This document shows, piece by piece, positions 40,634-49,221 of a stretch of 64,000 nucleotides of DNA. Below the pieces are notes generated by a model. That model was not told the origin of the DNA, searched no databases, and worked only from the letters and a program-made list of their open reading frames with translations. Each line of letters begins with the position of its first letter. Position 1 is the first letter of the stretch. This stretch comes from Spirosoma fluviale. GTDB lineage: Bacteria; Bacteroidota; Bacteroidia; Cytophagales; Spirosomataceae. Where the stretch lies: NCBI RefSeq assembly GCF_900230225.1, contig NZ_OCNH01000002.1, forward strand, positions 373,844 to 437,843, written 5' to 3'. Made by a program: the position numbers and the translations under genes.

Positions 40634-43144
40634 TTACTTACTCAGTTTCCCTTCCAGCATTTTGATATAATACCCACCTACAACCGAGCGGGCCTGAAAG
40701 CCGACCTGCTTGGCGTTGGTAGTCTCGTGCCAGTCGGAGAGGGGCACCCGCGTCGGGGTTTCGTTGACGTACTTCCAGACGGGCTTGATGAACGCTTCGA
40801 AGTCGCGGTCCGATTTGGCGAGGGTAGCGGTCCACACAATCCAGTCGGATTTTGTATAGGTTTTGCGGCTGTCGAGCGGAAGGCCGTACGTACGCTGTTT
40901 GGTCAGGTAATAGGCAATTTCCGTTTGCGTAACCTCTTTCGGGAAGATATTCAGGTTTAGTAATTTATCCCAAACGAGGTTGTATTTCTGGCTCCAGGTG
41001 TCGTTCTGATTCTCGAAGGTCAGGTCGTAGTGGGCTTTCTGGTTGAGGGTTTTATCGAGCGAAAGCTGCTGCCATTTGACGGCCATATCCCGCGCCGTTT
41101 GCAGGTAGCTCTGTCCGGTGGCCTTGTCGCCTAGTTGAGTGGCCATCTTTCCGTAAGCCGCAATGCCCAGAATCGCCTTAACAGACAGGTTGGCGTTGCG
41201 GGCAATATGACCGGCGAAATCATCCGTACAAAGCTGATTGTCGGGGTCGAAACCGTCTTTTTTGAGGTATTCAACCCAGGTCGTCAGGGTTTTCCAGTGT
41301 TGTTTGGCGTAGTCTGCGTTTCCTTCGGCTCCGGCAATGGCACCGGCCAGGATCAGCATGTTGCCGCACTCTTCCACGGGCATATCCTCGCCGTAGGTTT
41401 GGCCGTTGGCCTGTGGGTACGTCCCGACATCATGCGCGGCAAAGGGCTTTTTCCAGCGCCCACTCTCCGAATACTGGAAAATAGGCTCCATCATACCCTT
41501 TAGCAGCGTTGGGTTATACAGCAGGAAGAGCGGAGCCGAAGGATAGGTAACATCTACCGTGCCGATAGAGCCATTGGAAAAATTCTCTTTCGATAGAAAG
41601 AAGGTTTCGCCTTTGGGACCGGCCACAATTTTATGGGCAGAAATGGCCTGTCGGTATGCCAGCGCGCACAGGTCCGCGTACTCTTTACCACCGGCCTTTT
41701 TCGCGTCGGAATAAAGCCGGTTGTCGAACTTCTCGCATTTATCCCGAAGTCGGCCGTAGTCTTTTTCGGCTGTCTGCAAGAGCGAAACCATGGTCGTTTT
41801 CTCATCCCGACGCCACCACGGGCGCAGGTTCTGCTTGAAATACTGTACCGAATACAGATCATCGTACCCAAGCATCAGGTGTTTTTCGGCGGATTTCGAT
41901 ACGTTGCCAAAGTCGAGTACGCTGGCAATGGCAACATCTACGGCGGCTCTTGGCTTGTTGCCCGGCACGGCGGCTTTGTTATCGGTGGGGAGCTGACCAT
42001 TCGTCAGGAATGCCTGTTTGAGGCCCGGTGCCATTCCGTTGGCGGTCTGATTGCCCGTTTCCTGCGGGACGGCCAGATAGGCGTACCCCCAGTCGATGCG
42101 TATATTATCGCCTTTCTTCGCCAGCACGGGCTGGGCCTCGGTGCCAACGGTTTGAAAGATCAGCCCCGGTGCCTGGCCCGCTTTCAGGACAACCTCCTGG
42201 CCAATCGTATTCGTTGCCATCGTGCCGGATTCACTCAGGTAAACCTGCACCGAATGCGGCTTGCGGTCCTGCGAACGAACCTCGAAAGTAACATACGTAA
42301 TCGGGCGGGCGGCAACGTCCAGATCATCCAGCAACAGGGGCGACATGAAATTAACCACCAGGCCCACCGGTCCGGCAGTAAACAGGTAATCGGTTTGGGT
42401 GGCTGATACATTCACGCCCGTTTGGGTCGCTGCGGTGATTGTCTGGGTGGTGATGGGATTCAGGATGCCTACGTCGATAAACGAACCGCCCCGGGGGCTT
42501 ACGCAATGCACAGCCAGCACATTTTTGCCTTTACGCAGGGCTTTCTGCCCCGCCGGAGATAACGGCAGGTTAACATATTCACTCACATAGTCGGGCTTGT
42601 CGAGGATTTTCGTGCCGTTCAGATAAACGATTACGTCATCGTCGTGATTGATGGATAATAGCAGTTTTGTAGGATCGGCTTTCCCATCGTAGGTGAATTC
42701 CCGGCGGTAATAAATGCCGTCTTTATCGGTAGTGACCCATTTGGTTTTGGCTTCGGGCGTATCGCCAAAAGGACCCTGACCCGATTGCCAGCCGGTGGCT
42801 GAGAAGTCGGCCTTTTCCCAGCCAGTAACGGGCTTTTTCGTTGTGTACTGAGCTGTATATGATTGGGTTTCACCGGTGGGTAGAATGGCTTCGTAATTTG
42901 GCGGGACGGCCCCTAAAAACTGATATGCTTTGCCGTCGACCCGGATAAGGCCCTCCAGCGATTGGGGTTTACCAGTCCAGTGCCGCGTGGGCGAATCGGT
43001 TAGTTTGTCCGTCATGCTCCAGACGCTGAAGTAAGGGTCATGCGTAATAAGCGGGTAAGCGGGTGGGCGAAGATTCTGGGCCGAAAGCTGCCCGCAAACG
43101 AGAAAGAAAAGAAGCGTAATGAAGAGTGCCGAGTTTTTTTGCAT
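40634..43144 (-). CDS. secreted DUF4965/DUF5127/glutaminase A-like protein
   Basis: 836-residue exported protein. Signal peptide to about 22 (QLSAQ), then the DUF4964-type start RPPAYPLITHDPYFSVWSM, which is the conserved beginning of this family, an inserted beta domain (about 95-220) with a carbohydrate-binding look, a DUF5127 region (about 225-430), and the alpha/alpha-barrel DUF4965/DUF1793 part (about 450-830; LCALAYRQAISAHKIV, EECGNMLILAGAIAG, WDKLLNLNIFP). Fungal relatives are called glutaminase A, but for Bacteroidota members the barrel and the CAZyme context suggest a glycoside-active enzyme. It is divergent from the RraA-like gene with two shared LacI-type sites between. Confidence 0.85.
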   Translation of the reverse strand: MQKNSALFITLLFFLVCGQLSAQNLRPPAYPLITHDPYFSVWSMTDKLTDSPTRHWTGKPQSLEGLIRVDGKAYQFLGAVPPNYEAILPTGETQSYTAQYTTKKPVTGWEKADFSATGWQSGQGPFGDTPEAKTKWVTTDKDGIYYRREFTYDGKADPTKLLLSINHDDDVIVYLNGTKILDKPDYVSEYVNLPLSPAGQKALRKGKNVLAVHCVSPRGGSFIDVGILNPITTQTITAATQTGVNVSATQTDYLFTAGPVGLVVNFMSPLLLDDLDVAARPITYVTFEVRSQDRKPHSVQVYLSESGTMATNTIGQEVVLKAGQAPGLIFQTVGTEAQPVLAKKGDNIRIDWGYAYLAVPQETGNQTANGMAPGLKQAFLTNGQLPTDNKAAVPGNKPRAAVDVAIASVLDFGNVSKSAEKHLMLGYDDLYSVQYFKQNLRPWWRRDEKTTMVSLLQTAEKDYGRLRDKCEKFDNRLYSDAKKAGGKEYADLCALAYRQAISAHKIVAGPKGETFFLSKENFSNGSIGTVDVTYPSAPLFLLYNPTLLKGMMEPIFQYSESGRWKKPFAAHDVGTYPQANGQTYGEDMPVEECGNMLILAGAIAGAEGNADYAKQHWKTLTTWVEYLKKDGFDPDNQLCTDDFAGHIARNANLSVKAILGIAAYGKMATQLGDKATGQSYLQTARDMAVKWQQLSLDKTLNQKAHYDLTFENQNDTWSQKYNLVWDKLLNLNIFPKEVTQTEIAYYLTKQRTYGLPLDSRKTYTKSDWIVWTATLAKSDRDFEAFIKPVWKYVNETPTRVPLSDWHETTNAKQVGFQARSVVGGYYIKMLEGKLSK

Positions 43145-43342
43145 TGGAACTAGCTGGTTGGTATACGAAAATCATCCACAACATAAACCATATGTCGGCA
43201 TGCCTTTACTTATAGAATGGGAATAATTTGGCACCGCCCGGATAGTCTGTCTACTTTACTGCTGACGATGATGCTCCTTAAACAAAAAAGACTGGAGCAG
43301 ACAGTATAAAAAGGGAGTTACGCAGGGCTATTAGCCATTTTC

Positions 43343-43357
43343 TGCAACCGATTGTAA
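43343..43357. promoter_or_regulatory. LacI-type operator-like site 1
   Basis: TGCAACCGATTGTAA is the reverse complement, with one change, of the core of site 2 at 43483-43498. The central CG flanked by TGCAA half-sites is the hallmark of LacI-family operators. Confidence 0.55.
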
Positions 43358-43480
43358 TTTACATATGGTGTTGTTTGGGACGTGTACCGAAACTAGCTGG
43401 CCTTAACCGATCGATCATTCATGTATTTTGTATTTAATAGTATATAAATTATTTATTATTAAATTATTCTTTCAGTAGTA

Positions 43481-43500
43481 ATTTGCAATCGGTTGCAAAT
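43481..43500. promoter_or_regulatory. LacI-type operator-like site 2
   Basis: ATTTGCAA-TCGG-TTGCAAAT: perfect 8-bp half-sites around a TCGG centre, 131 bases before the RraA-like start. Together with site 1 it could allow looping by one LacI-family repressor; no such repressor is encoded in the window. Confidence 0.65.
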
Positions 43501-43630
43501 ATGAAAATTATGAAAGACTTTTATCTTCCTGGTGCGCAGCTGTTCCTCTTCCAAGTTTACAAAGGGTAGATGAATTGGTTATCTGCCTTATTCGCCCTAA
43601 ATCCTAAACGTTTAATTTTCACTATTTTCA

Positions 43631-44575
43631 ATGAAACAGATATTCGTAATGACCGCTGTGTTGTTACTGACCGGCCTGGCGTCGGTATCGGTTGCACAGC
43701 AGATCTCGAAGGAGGAACTGATCTTCCTGACGCCCGAATGGAAGGGGGAGCGATTCCCCGATGGTCGCCCGAAAGTGCCGGATGCGATTATCAAACGCAT
43801 GAAGCTGGTGACCCATGAAGAAGCCTGGTCGGTGATGAAAGGTGAAAAGTACCGCTATCAGTACGCAGGCGACTGGCAAACCATCAACCCTGATAGTGTT
43901 TTGGTGGGACGCGCCCTAACGGCAACGTTTATGCCCGGCCGTCCGGATGTACATCGGGTAACGGACGACAAAGGACACACGAAAGATGGCCGGGTGAAAT
44001 CGCAGAATGCCTGGCCAATTGACATGCTTGTGAAAGGCGATGTGTATGTGGTAGACCAATACGGTATGCACGAAGATGGGCCAACGATTGGCGATAACCT
44101 GGGCAACTCGATCTACGCCAAAACGGGTAACGGAATTGTCTACGAAGGGGCTCTTCGGGATGTAGCCGGATTGAAAGAAATTGGCGGGTTTACGTCGTAT
44201 TTTCGGAGCTATCACCCCTCACACCATAACCCGGAAGGCGATTTGAACACCACGCTGGTGGGGATTAATCGCCCAACGCGCATTGGGAAAGTGATGGTGA
44301 TGCCGGGCGATATCGTATTGGGCCGCGATGGTGGGGTAGCGTTTATTCCGCCCCATCTGGCCGAGAAAGTGGTGAAAACGTCGGAGATTATCCGGTTGCG
44401 GGATATGTTCGGACACCTGCGGTTGCGGGAGCAGAAATACACACCGGGGCAGATCGACTCACGCTGGTCGGATGTGATCGAGAAGGATTTTTCGCAGTGG
44501 CTCAATGCCCACGTCAGCGAACTGCCCGTACCCAAAGAGCAGATTCAGGAATACCTCAAAACCCGTACCTGGTAG
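43631..44575 (+). CDS. exported RraA-like (HMG/CHA aldolase-type) protein
   Basis: 314 residues. A clear signal peptide (MKQIFVMTAVLLLTGLASVSVAQ) precedes an RraA fold, which is odd because RraA and its aldolase relatives work in the cytoplasm. The fold motifs are present: GRALTATFMP, VYVVDQYG, GDNLGNSIYAKTGNGIVYEGALRDVAGLKE-type active site with the Arg-Asp pair (ALRDVAG) and GDNLG, and PGDIVLGRDGGVAFIPPHLAEKV. Such proteins cleave 4-hydroxy-2-oxoacids or bind RNase E; the extra N-terminal 60 residues and a C-terminal helical tail are additions. First gene of the acid-sugar set and divergent from DUF4965-GH2. Periplasmic processing of sugar acids is a possible role. Confidence 0.82.
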   Translation: MKQIFVMTAVLLLTGLASVSVAQQISKEELIFLTPEWKGERFPDGRPKVPDAIIKRMKLVTHEEAWSVMKGEKYRYQYAGDWQTINPDSVLVGRALTATFMPGRPDVHRVTDDKGHTKDGRVKSQNAWPIDMLVKGDVYVVDQYGMHEDGPTIGDNLGNSIYAKTGNGIVYEGALRDVAGLKEIGGFTSYFRSYHPSHHNPEGDLNTTLVGINRPTRIGKVMVMPGDIVLGRDGGVAFIPPHLAEKVVKTSEIIRLRDMFGHLRLREQKYTPGQIDSRWSDVIEKDFSQWLNAHVSELPVPKEQIQEYLKTRTW

Positions 44576-44580
44576 TTGAG

Positions 44581-44654
44581 TGTACCAAACAGCATCTTGC
44601 TGTTTGTGGGTACTGAATTTACATCACACAAACAGCTGGAAGCTGTTTGGTACA
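44581..44654. repeat. family A inverted repeat between the RraA-like and enolase-superfamily genes
   Basis: Arms 44581-44608 and 44627-44654 (28 bases) pair with a few differences. The left arm holds AAACAGCA-TCT-TGCTGTTT: the same loop as the other family A copies, with the G-C stem pair replaced by A-T on both sides. Confidence 0.8.
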
Positions 44655-44681
44655 TATTAATACCTTTTCCTTTCCCAAATC

Positions 44682-45959
44682 ATGACAACATCCCGTCGTT
44701 CTTTCTTAACCAAAGGTGCCATTGCCAGTGCCTTAGCAGCTACCACATTATCGACATTCGGGGAGGGGCTGGAAACGGCCGTTCACAATGCTCCCCTGTC
44801 TTCGGCACCTTCCGATCTGAAAATCACCGATATCAAGTGCGGTTACATCCGGAATGGGCATAGCTTATTTGTGAAAATCCATACCAACCAGGGCATCTGG
44901 GGCTGTGGCGAAGGCGTTGATGCCACGCCCGGAACCTATCACCTGGTGAAGATGATGGGCGAACGCATCAAAGGCAAAAGTCCGCTCAACGTCAATCGCC
45001 TGTTCGAAGATGTTCGAAAAGCCGGTTTCTTTGAAGGTGCCCAGGCGGGTATGTATATCTCCGTACTCTCGGCGATTGAAACGGCCCTTTGGGATTTGAC
45101 CGGTAAAGCGCTGGGTATGCCCGTGTATCAGCTGCTGGGTGGGAAATTCCGTGATAAGATCCGGGTTTATTGCGACACCGGGGCGTACCGGGAAACCGAC
45201 ACCAGTGCCGAAGCCTTCGGCAAAAGTGCCAAAAAAGCCGTCGATATGGGCTTTACAGCGGTGAAATACGACATTGATGAGCGCAACGACCCGAATAAAT
45301 ACGATGCCTACAACTGGACCGCCAGCCAGGGTGAATTGGAGCGGATGTACAACCAGATTGCCGGTGTTCGCAAAGCCGTTGGGCCGAAGATCGACATCTG
45401 CGTAGACATGCACGGGAAGTACGACGTAACTACCGGTCGGCGGGTGGCCAAGATGATGGAGCCGCTGAACCTGCTGTTTCTCGAAGAACCGATCCCAGCC
45501 GAAAACCCCGAAGCGTACAAGCAAATCCGGGAGGCTTCGAATACGCCGATCTGCGCGGGGGAGAACCATTATCTGGCGCACGGATTCCGTAAACTGCTCG
45601 AAATTGGTGCCGTCGACATCGTCATGCCCGATTTGCAGAAAGCAGGTGGCCTGAGTGAAGGGCAGCGAATTGCCAATTTGGCTAACTTGTATTACGTGCC
45701 CTTTGCCCCGCACATGGTGGCGTCGTACCTGGGCGCGATGGCATCGAGCCACGTATGCGCATCCGTGCCCAACTTCCTGATTCTGGAATGGCAGATCTAC
45801 TTCCACGAGGAGCCGATGTTCAAAGAGATCGTCACCTTCGACGGGCCGATGATCGAGAAAGGATTCATTCCGTTATCCAACAAACCGGGTATCGGCGTTG
45901 AGATCAACGAGGAAGGTATGCGTAAATACGCACCGAAGGACGTTCCGTTCTTTGTATAA
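44682..45959 (+). CDS. exported enolase-superfamily (mandelate racemase/galactonate dehydratase-like) protein
   Basis: 425 residues with an N-terminal SRRSFLTKGAIASALAATT leader that looks Tat-type. The capping domain starts ITDIKCGYIRNGHSLFVKI, and the barrel carries D242-x-H244-G (CVDMHGKYD), LFLEEPIPAEN, CAGENHYL, DIVMPDLQKAGGLSEG and APHMVASYLG. The D-x-H-G followed by two Glu ligands and a barrel histidine is the arrangement of D-galactonate dehydratase-type acid-sugar dehydratases. Export of such an enzyme is unusual and mirrors the RraA-like neighbour. Its stop codon falls inside the left arm of an inverted repeat. Predicted substrate: an aldonic or uronic acid, not further resolvable. 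Confidence 0.87.
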   Translation: MTTSRRSFLTKGAIASALAATTLSTFGEGLETAVHNAPLSSAPSDLKITDIKCGYIRNGHSLFVKIHTNQGIWGCGEGVDATPGTYHLVKMMGERIKGKSPLNVNRLFEDVRKAGFFEGAQAGMYISVLSAIETALWDLTGKALGMPVYQLLGGKFRDKIRVYCDTGAYRETDTSAEAFGKSAKKAVDMGFTAVKYDIDERNDPNKYDAYNWTASQGELERMYNQIAGVRKAVGPKIDICVDMHGKYDVTTGRRVAKMMEPLNLLFLEEPIPAENPEAYKQIREASNTPICAGENHYLAHGFRKLLEIGAVDIVMPDLQKAGGLSEGQRIANLANLYYVPFAPHMVASYLGAMASSHVCASVPNFLILEWQIYFHEEPMFKEIVTFDGPMIEKGFIPLSNKPGIGVEINEEGMRKYAPKDVPFFV

Positions 45960-46024
45960 ACATCGTAACGCGGCTGGCGTTCCACCGCGCTGGCGTTCCA
46001 GCCTCGTTACGATGTTTATACAAA
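45951..46024. repeat. 27-bp inverted repeat overlapping the enolase-superfamily stop codon
   Basis: Arms 45951-45977 and 45998-46024 match at 26 of 27 positions. The last two sense codons and the TAA (45951-45959) are part of the left arm. The centre contains a short direct repeat CTGGCGTTCCA. Confidence 0.85.
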
Positions 46025-46351
46025 GGAGTTGGCTGTTGGGAATAGTCTGTGACTATGTCCTGGCGTTATCCGGTCTCTGACCGGTGTATCAATCTTTGCA
46101 AGCCGCCGTTGCGGGGCCTCTGTGGCTAAATAAATTTTCTTAAGTATTTCGTGTGGATAAGTCGGTGTTTATGCCCTGAAAGCTGTGGATAACTTTTATG
46201 AATGTGGATAAGCCTGAATGCATGTACTCATGTAGAAAGACCCGTACACAAGGGCAACCGATGTCAACAATCTAGCCGGTACAGTAATTAAACGGGCTAA
46301 CCGTGTTTTAGCGTAGTCTGACCGACGCTCATCTTAATCGAACTTGTTCCA
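46025..46351. other. 327-bp intergenic region with DnaA boxes
   Basis: No gene. It contains an AT-rich stretch (about 46129-46150) next to three exact DnaA boxes, then about 140 bases of unremarkable DNA before the transporter start. Confidence 0.6.
46152..46211 (-). other. cluster of three perfect DnaA boxes
   Basis: TTATCCACA, read on the minus strand, occurs at 46152-46160, 46184-46192 and 46203-46211, all in the same orientation, with an AT-rich tract (AAATAAATTTTCTTAAGTATT) immediately upstream at about 46129-46149. This could be a replication origin, a DnaA-titrating site, or chance plus selection for another protein. No dnaA, dnaN, gyrB or parAB lies in the window. Confidence 0.6.
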
Positions 46352-47713
46352 TTGACAACAAAACCCACTCCCATTGCTGCCGATGCGCTGAGGCAAACCG
46401 GTGGTACGTTGCCCGCTTCCAGTAACTACCGCTGGGTCATCGTTGCGCTCCTCTTTTTCGCCACAACGATCAACTACCTCGACCGCCAGGTCATTAGCCT
46501 GCTGAAACCAATTCTCGAAAAAGAGTTCAGCTGGACCGAGTCTGATTACGGCAACATCGTTACGGTCTTCACCTTTTTTTACGGAGCCACCACCTTGCTG
46601 GCGGGCTACCTTATCGACCGGGTGGGTACCAAGCTGGGCTATATCGGGGCCATTCTGGTCTGGAGCTTAGCGGCAATGGGCCATGCGCTGGCTGGTAGTA
46701 CGTTTGGGTTCATGATTGCCCGTGGTCTGCTGGGTATTGGCGAAGCGGGTAACTTCCCGGCGTCGATCAAGACCGTAGCCGAATGGTTTCCCAAAAAAGA
46801 GCGGGCGCTGGCCGTTGGTATCTTCAATGCCGGTGCCAACATTGGCGCGGTAGCAGCACCCGCCGTTGTGCCCTGGCTGGCCCTTATGGCCGGCTGGCAA
46901 ACGGCCTTCATCGTAACGGGCGCGCTGGGCTTTGCCTGGATTGTCGCCTGGTGGTTCATGTACGAAATACCAAGCCGCCACCGGAAGGTTAACGAAGCCG
47001 AACTGGCCCACATCACGCAGGAAACGGCGGCTGAATTTGCCACCGCTGGCGATGCAGCTACCGTAACAACGGTAGATGGTGAAGCCGTGAAGTACCCCAT
47101 TTTTGCCAATAAAGCCATCTGGGGCTTCATGAGTGGCAAACTACTGACCGATCCCATCTGGTGGTTCTTCCTGTTCTGGTTGCCGTCTTATCTGGCTAAT
47201 ATTTACCACCTCGATCTGAAAAAACTGGGCGCTCCGCTCATCGTTATTTATCTGGCCGCAACCATTGGAAGCGTTGGTGGGGGCTGGCTCTCGTCCATGC
47301 TGATCCGTAAAGGCTGGCACCCGACAAGAGCGCGACAGTGGTCGATGGCTCTATTCGCCATATGCGTGATGCCGGTTATGCTCATCAGCCAGATGAACAG
47401 CATGTGGCCGGTAATCGGTATTCTATCGCTGGCGGTAGCGGCTCACCAGGCGTGGTCGGCCAATATTTTCACGGTAGCGGCCGATCAGTTTCCCAAGCAG
47501 GTCATTAGCCGGGTAGTCGGTTTAGGCACTATGGCCGGAACATTGGGCGGTGCTGTCTTTCCCCTGATCGTTGGTCGGATTCTGGATCATTATAAGCTAC
47601 TGGGTAGCCTGTCAGAAGGGTATTACATCATTTTTTACATCGCCGGTTTCGCGTATCTGGTGGCCTGGACGATGTTGTACATTTTTGTTTTCAGTCGGGT
47701 GAAGAGTAAGTAG
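46352..47713 (+). CDS. MFS transporter of the anion:cation symporter family (ExuT-like)
   Basis: 453-residue inner-membrane permease with twelve membrane helices. The start must be TTG 46352: a stop codon lies just upstream in frame, and the next methionine is beyond the first helix. The first helix block WVIVALLFFATTINYLDRQVISLLKP and RGLLGIGEAGNFPASIKTVAEWFPKKERALAVGIFNAGANIGA are the hallmark of the ACS family, whose ExuT members import hexuronates (glucuronate, galacturonate) with protons. Its place between an acid-sugar dehydratase-like gene and UxuA supports hexuronate uptake. A 142-base gap leads to uxuA. Confidence 0.9.
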   Translation: MTTKPTPIAADALRQTGGTLPASSNYRWVIVALLFFATTINYLDRQVISLLKPILEKEFSWTESDYGNIVTVFTFFYGATTLLAGYLIDRVGTKLGYIGAILVWSLAAMGHALAGSTFGFMIARGLLGIGEAGNFPASIKTVAEWFPKKERALAVGIFNAGANIGAVAAPAVVPWLALMAGWQTAFIVTGALGFAWIVAWWFMYEIPSRHRKVNEAELAHITQETAAEFATAGDAATVTTVDGEAVKYPIFANKAIWGFMSGKLLTDPIWWFFLFWLPSYLANIYHLDLKKLGAPLIVIYLAATIGSVGGGWLSSMLIRKGWHPTRARQWSMALFAICVMPVMLISQMNSMWPVIGILSLAVAAHQAWSANIFTVAADQFPKQVISRVVGLGTMAGTLGGAVFPLIVGRILDHYKLLGSLSEGYYIIFYIAGFAYLVAWTMLYIFVFSRVKSK

Positions 47714-47855
47714 GTTTAGCTTATTTCTAATTCCGGTATTCATGGGCCAGGTTGATTCGCTCGACTGGCCCATTTTTCTGAAATTTGCAGGAACGTACCC
47801 ATGGGTACGTAGGCTACTCACCAACCAGTCTAAATAATCAAGCAATAGCATACGA

Positions 47856-49055
47856 ATGGGAATGTTACAAACAATGCGCTGGTTCGGGCCGAATGATCCG
47901 GTTTCTCTGATGGACATTCGGCAGGCCGGTTGCGCGGGCGTGGTCACCGCCTTACATCAGATTCCGGTGGGCGACCTGTGGTCAATCGACGCCATCAACG
48001 AACGGAAACAACTGGTCGAAGCCGATAATGACCGGTATTCGCCCTTGCAGTGGGCCATAGTGGAAAGCCTGCCGGTACACGAAGACATCAAAAAGGGACG
48101 ACCCACCCGCGACGAATACATCGAGAATTATAAAGAGTCGATTCGGAATCTGGCCACTTGCGGCATCAAAACGGTCTGTTACAACTTCATGCCGGTGCTG
48201 GACTGGTCGCGCACGAACCTCAATTACGAAATGCCCGACGGCTCGCGGGCGCTCCGATTCGTGTGGGAAGACTTTGCCATCTTCGACCTGTGCATCCTCA
48301 AACGCCCCGGTGCCGAGGTCGACTACGAACCCGAAATCATCGAATCGGCTCACCAGAAGTTCAGCGAAATGACGCCCGAGCGTATTGCTGAGTTATCCAA
48401 CATTGTGCTGCTCGGTTTACCCGGCTCCGAAGAGGCTTTCACCCTCGATACCTTTCAGGGACTGTTGAAGGAATACGCCACCATCGGTGATGCCGAGCTG
48501 CGGCAAAACCTCTATTACTTTATCCAGCAGGTAGCTCCCGTGGCGCAGGACGCAGGTGTAAACCTGTGCATTCACCCCGATGATCCGCCACGGCCGCTGT
48601 TGGGCCTGCCGCGCGTGGTCAGCACCGAAGCCGATCTGGCGCAGTTGATGGACGCCAGCAATGTGACGGCCAATGGCATTACGTTCTGTACCGGTTCGCT
48701 GGGCATCCGGCCCGATAATGACTTACCCGCCATGATTCGGCGGTTTGGCGAGCGTATTCATTTCATTCACCTGCGAACAACGAAACGCGAAGAAGACCCG
48801 CGTAACTTCCACGAAGCCGACCACCTGGCGGGCGATGTGGATATGTATGCGGTGGTAAAAGAAATCGTGCTGGAACAGAAACGGCGCGCGCAGCAGGGTA
48901 TCGGCGAAACGTCCATTCCGATGCGCCCCGACCACGGCCACCAGATGCTCGACGATCTGCACAAAAAGACCTATCCCGGCTATTCTGCTATCGGTCGGTT
49001 GCGCGGGCTGGCTGAGTTGAGGGGGCTGGAAATGGGTATTGAACGGAGTTTATGA
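47856..49055 (+). CDS. uxuA: mannonate dehydratase
   Basis: Cytoplasmic enzyme of 399 residues, close to the length of E. coli UxuA. It dehydrates D-mannonate to 2-keto-3-deoxygluconate in glucuronate catabolism. Family motifs: MRWFGPNDPVSLMDIRQAGCAGVVTALHQIP, PVHEDIK, NYKESIRNLATCGIKTVCYNFMPVLDW, LCIHPDDPPRPLLGLPRVVST, NGITFCTGSLG and MRPDHGHQMLDD, containing the metal-binding Cys and His residues of the xylose-isomerase-like fold. Start ATG 47856 or 47862 (MGMLQTMRW). Located between the ExuT-like transporter and a GH67 alpha-glucuronidase, which fits the pathway. UxuC (glucuronate isomerase) is not in the window. Confidence 0.95.
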   Translation: MGMLQTMRWFGPNDPVSLMDIRQAGCAGVVTALHQIPVGDLWSIDAINERKQLVEADNDRYSPLQWAIVESLPVHEDIKKGRPTRDEYIENYKESIRNLATCGIKTVCYNFMPVLDWSRTNLNYEMPDGSRALRFVWEDFAIFDLCILKRPGAEVDYEPEIIESAHQKFSEMTPERIAELSNIVLLGLPGSEEAFTLDTFQGLLKEYATIGDAELRQNLYYFIQQVAPVAQDAGVNLCIHPDDPPRPLLGLPRVVSTEADLAQLMDASNVTANGITFCTGSLGIRPDNDLPAMIRRFGERIHFIHLRTTKREEDPRNFHEADHLAGDVDMYAVVKEIVLEQKRRAQQGIGETSIPMRPDHGHQMLDDLHKKTYPGYSAIGRLRGLAELRGLEMGIERSL

Positions 49056-49110
49056 AGGATTTTGCCACAGAGAGCCACGGAGAAGGCACAGAGATACACA
49101 GAGGCTGATG

Positions 49111-49207
49111 CTGGCGCGGGCATTTGCCCGTGCCTTTTATGAAGTCAGTATTCACTGACGCAAGCGAATGCTTGCTCTATAAACAGGCACGGGTTCAAAC
49201 CCGCGCC
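49111..49207. repeat. inverted repeat upstream of the alpha-glucuronidase gene
   Basis: Arms 49111-49133 and 49185-49207 pair except at their centres, where each arm forms its own hairpin: CGGGCA-TT-TGCCCG on the left and CGGGTT-CA-AACCCG on the right. A degenerate CACAGAGAGCCACGGAG stretch at 49058-49105 resembles the arm of the 20.5-kb repeat. Confidence 0.75.
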
Positions 49208-49221
49208 AGAAAACTGAAAAA

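Larger units (their letters stand above)
43145..43630. other. 486-bp divergent regulatory region
   Basis: No gene is evident. It separates the DUF4965-GH2 unit from the acid-sugar gene set and contains two LacI-type operator-like palindromes plus an AT-rich stretch at about 43430-43480. Confidence 0.6.

Noticed and set aside
44865..45806. 313-codon minus-strand frame
   Set aside because: Antisense of the enolase-superfamily gene, which carries intact active-site motifs.
45951..46024. Transposon end or IS terminal repeats
   Set aside because: No transposase and no target duplication; similar repeats with different sequences occur in many gaps.
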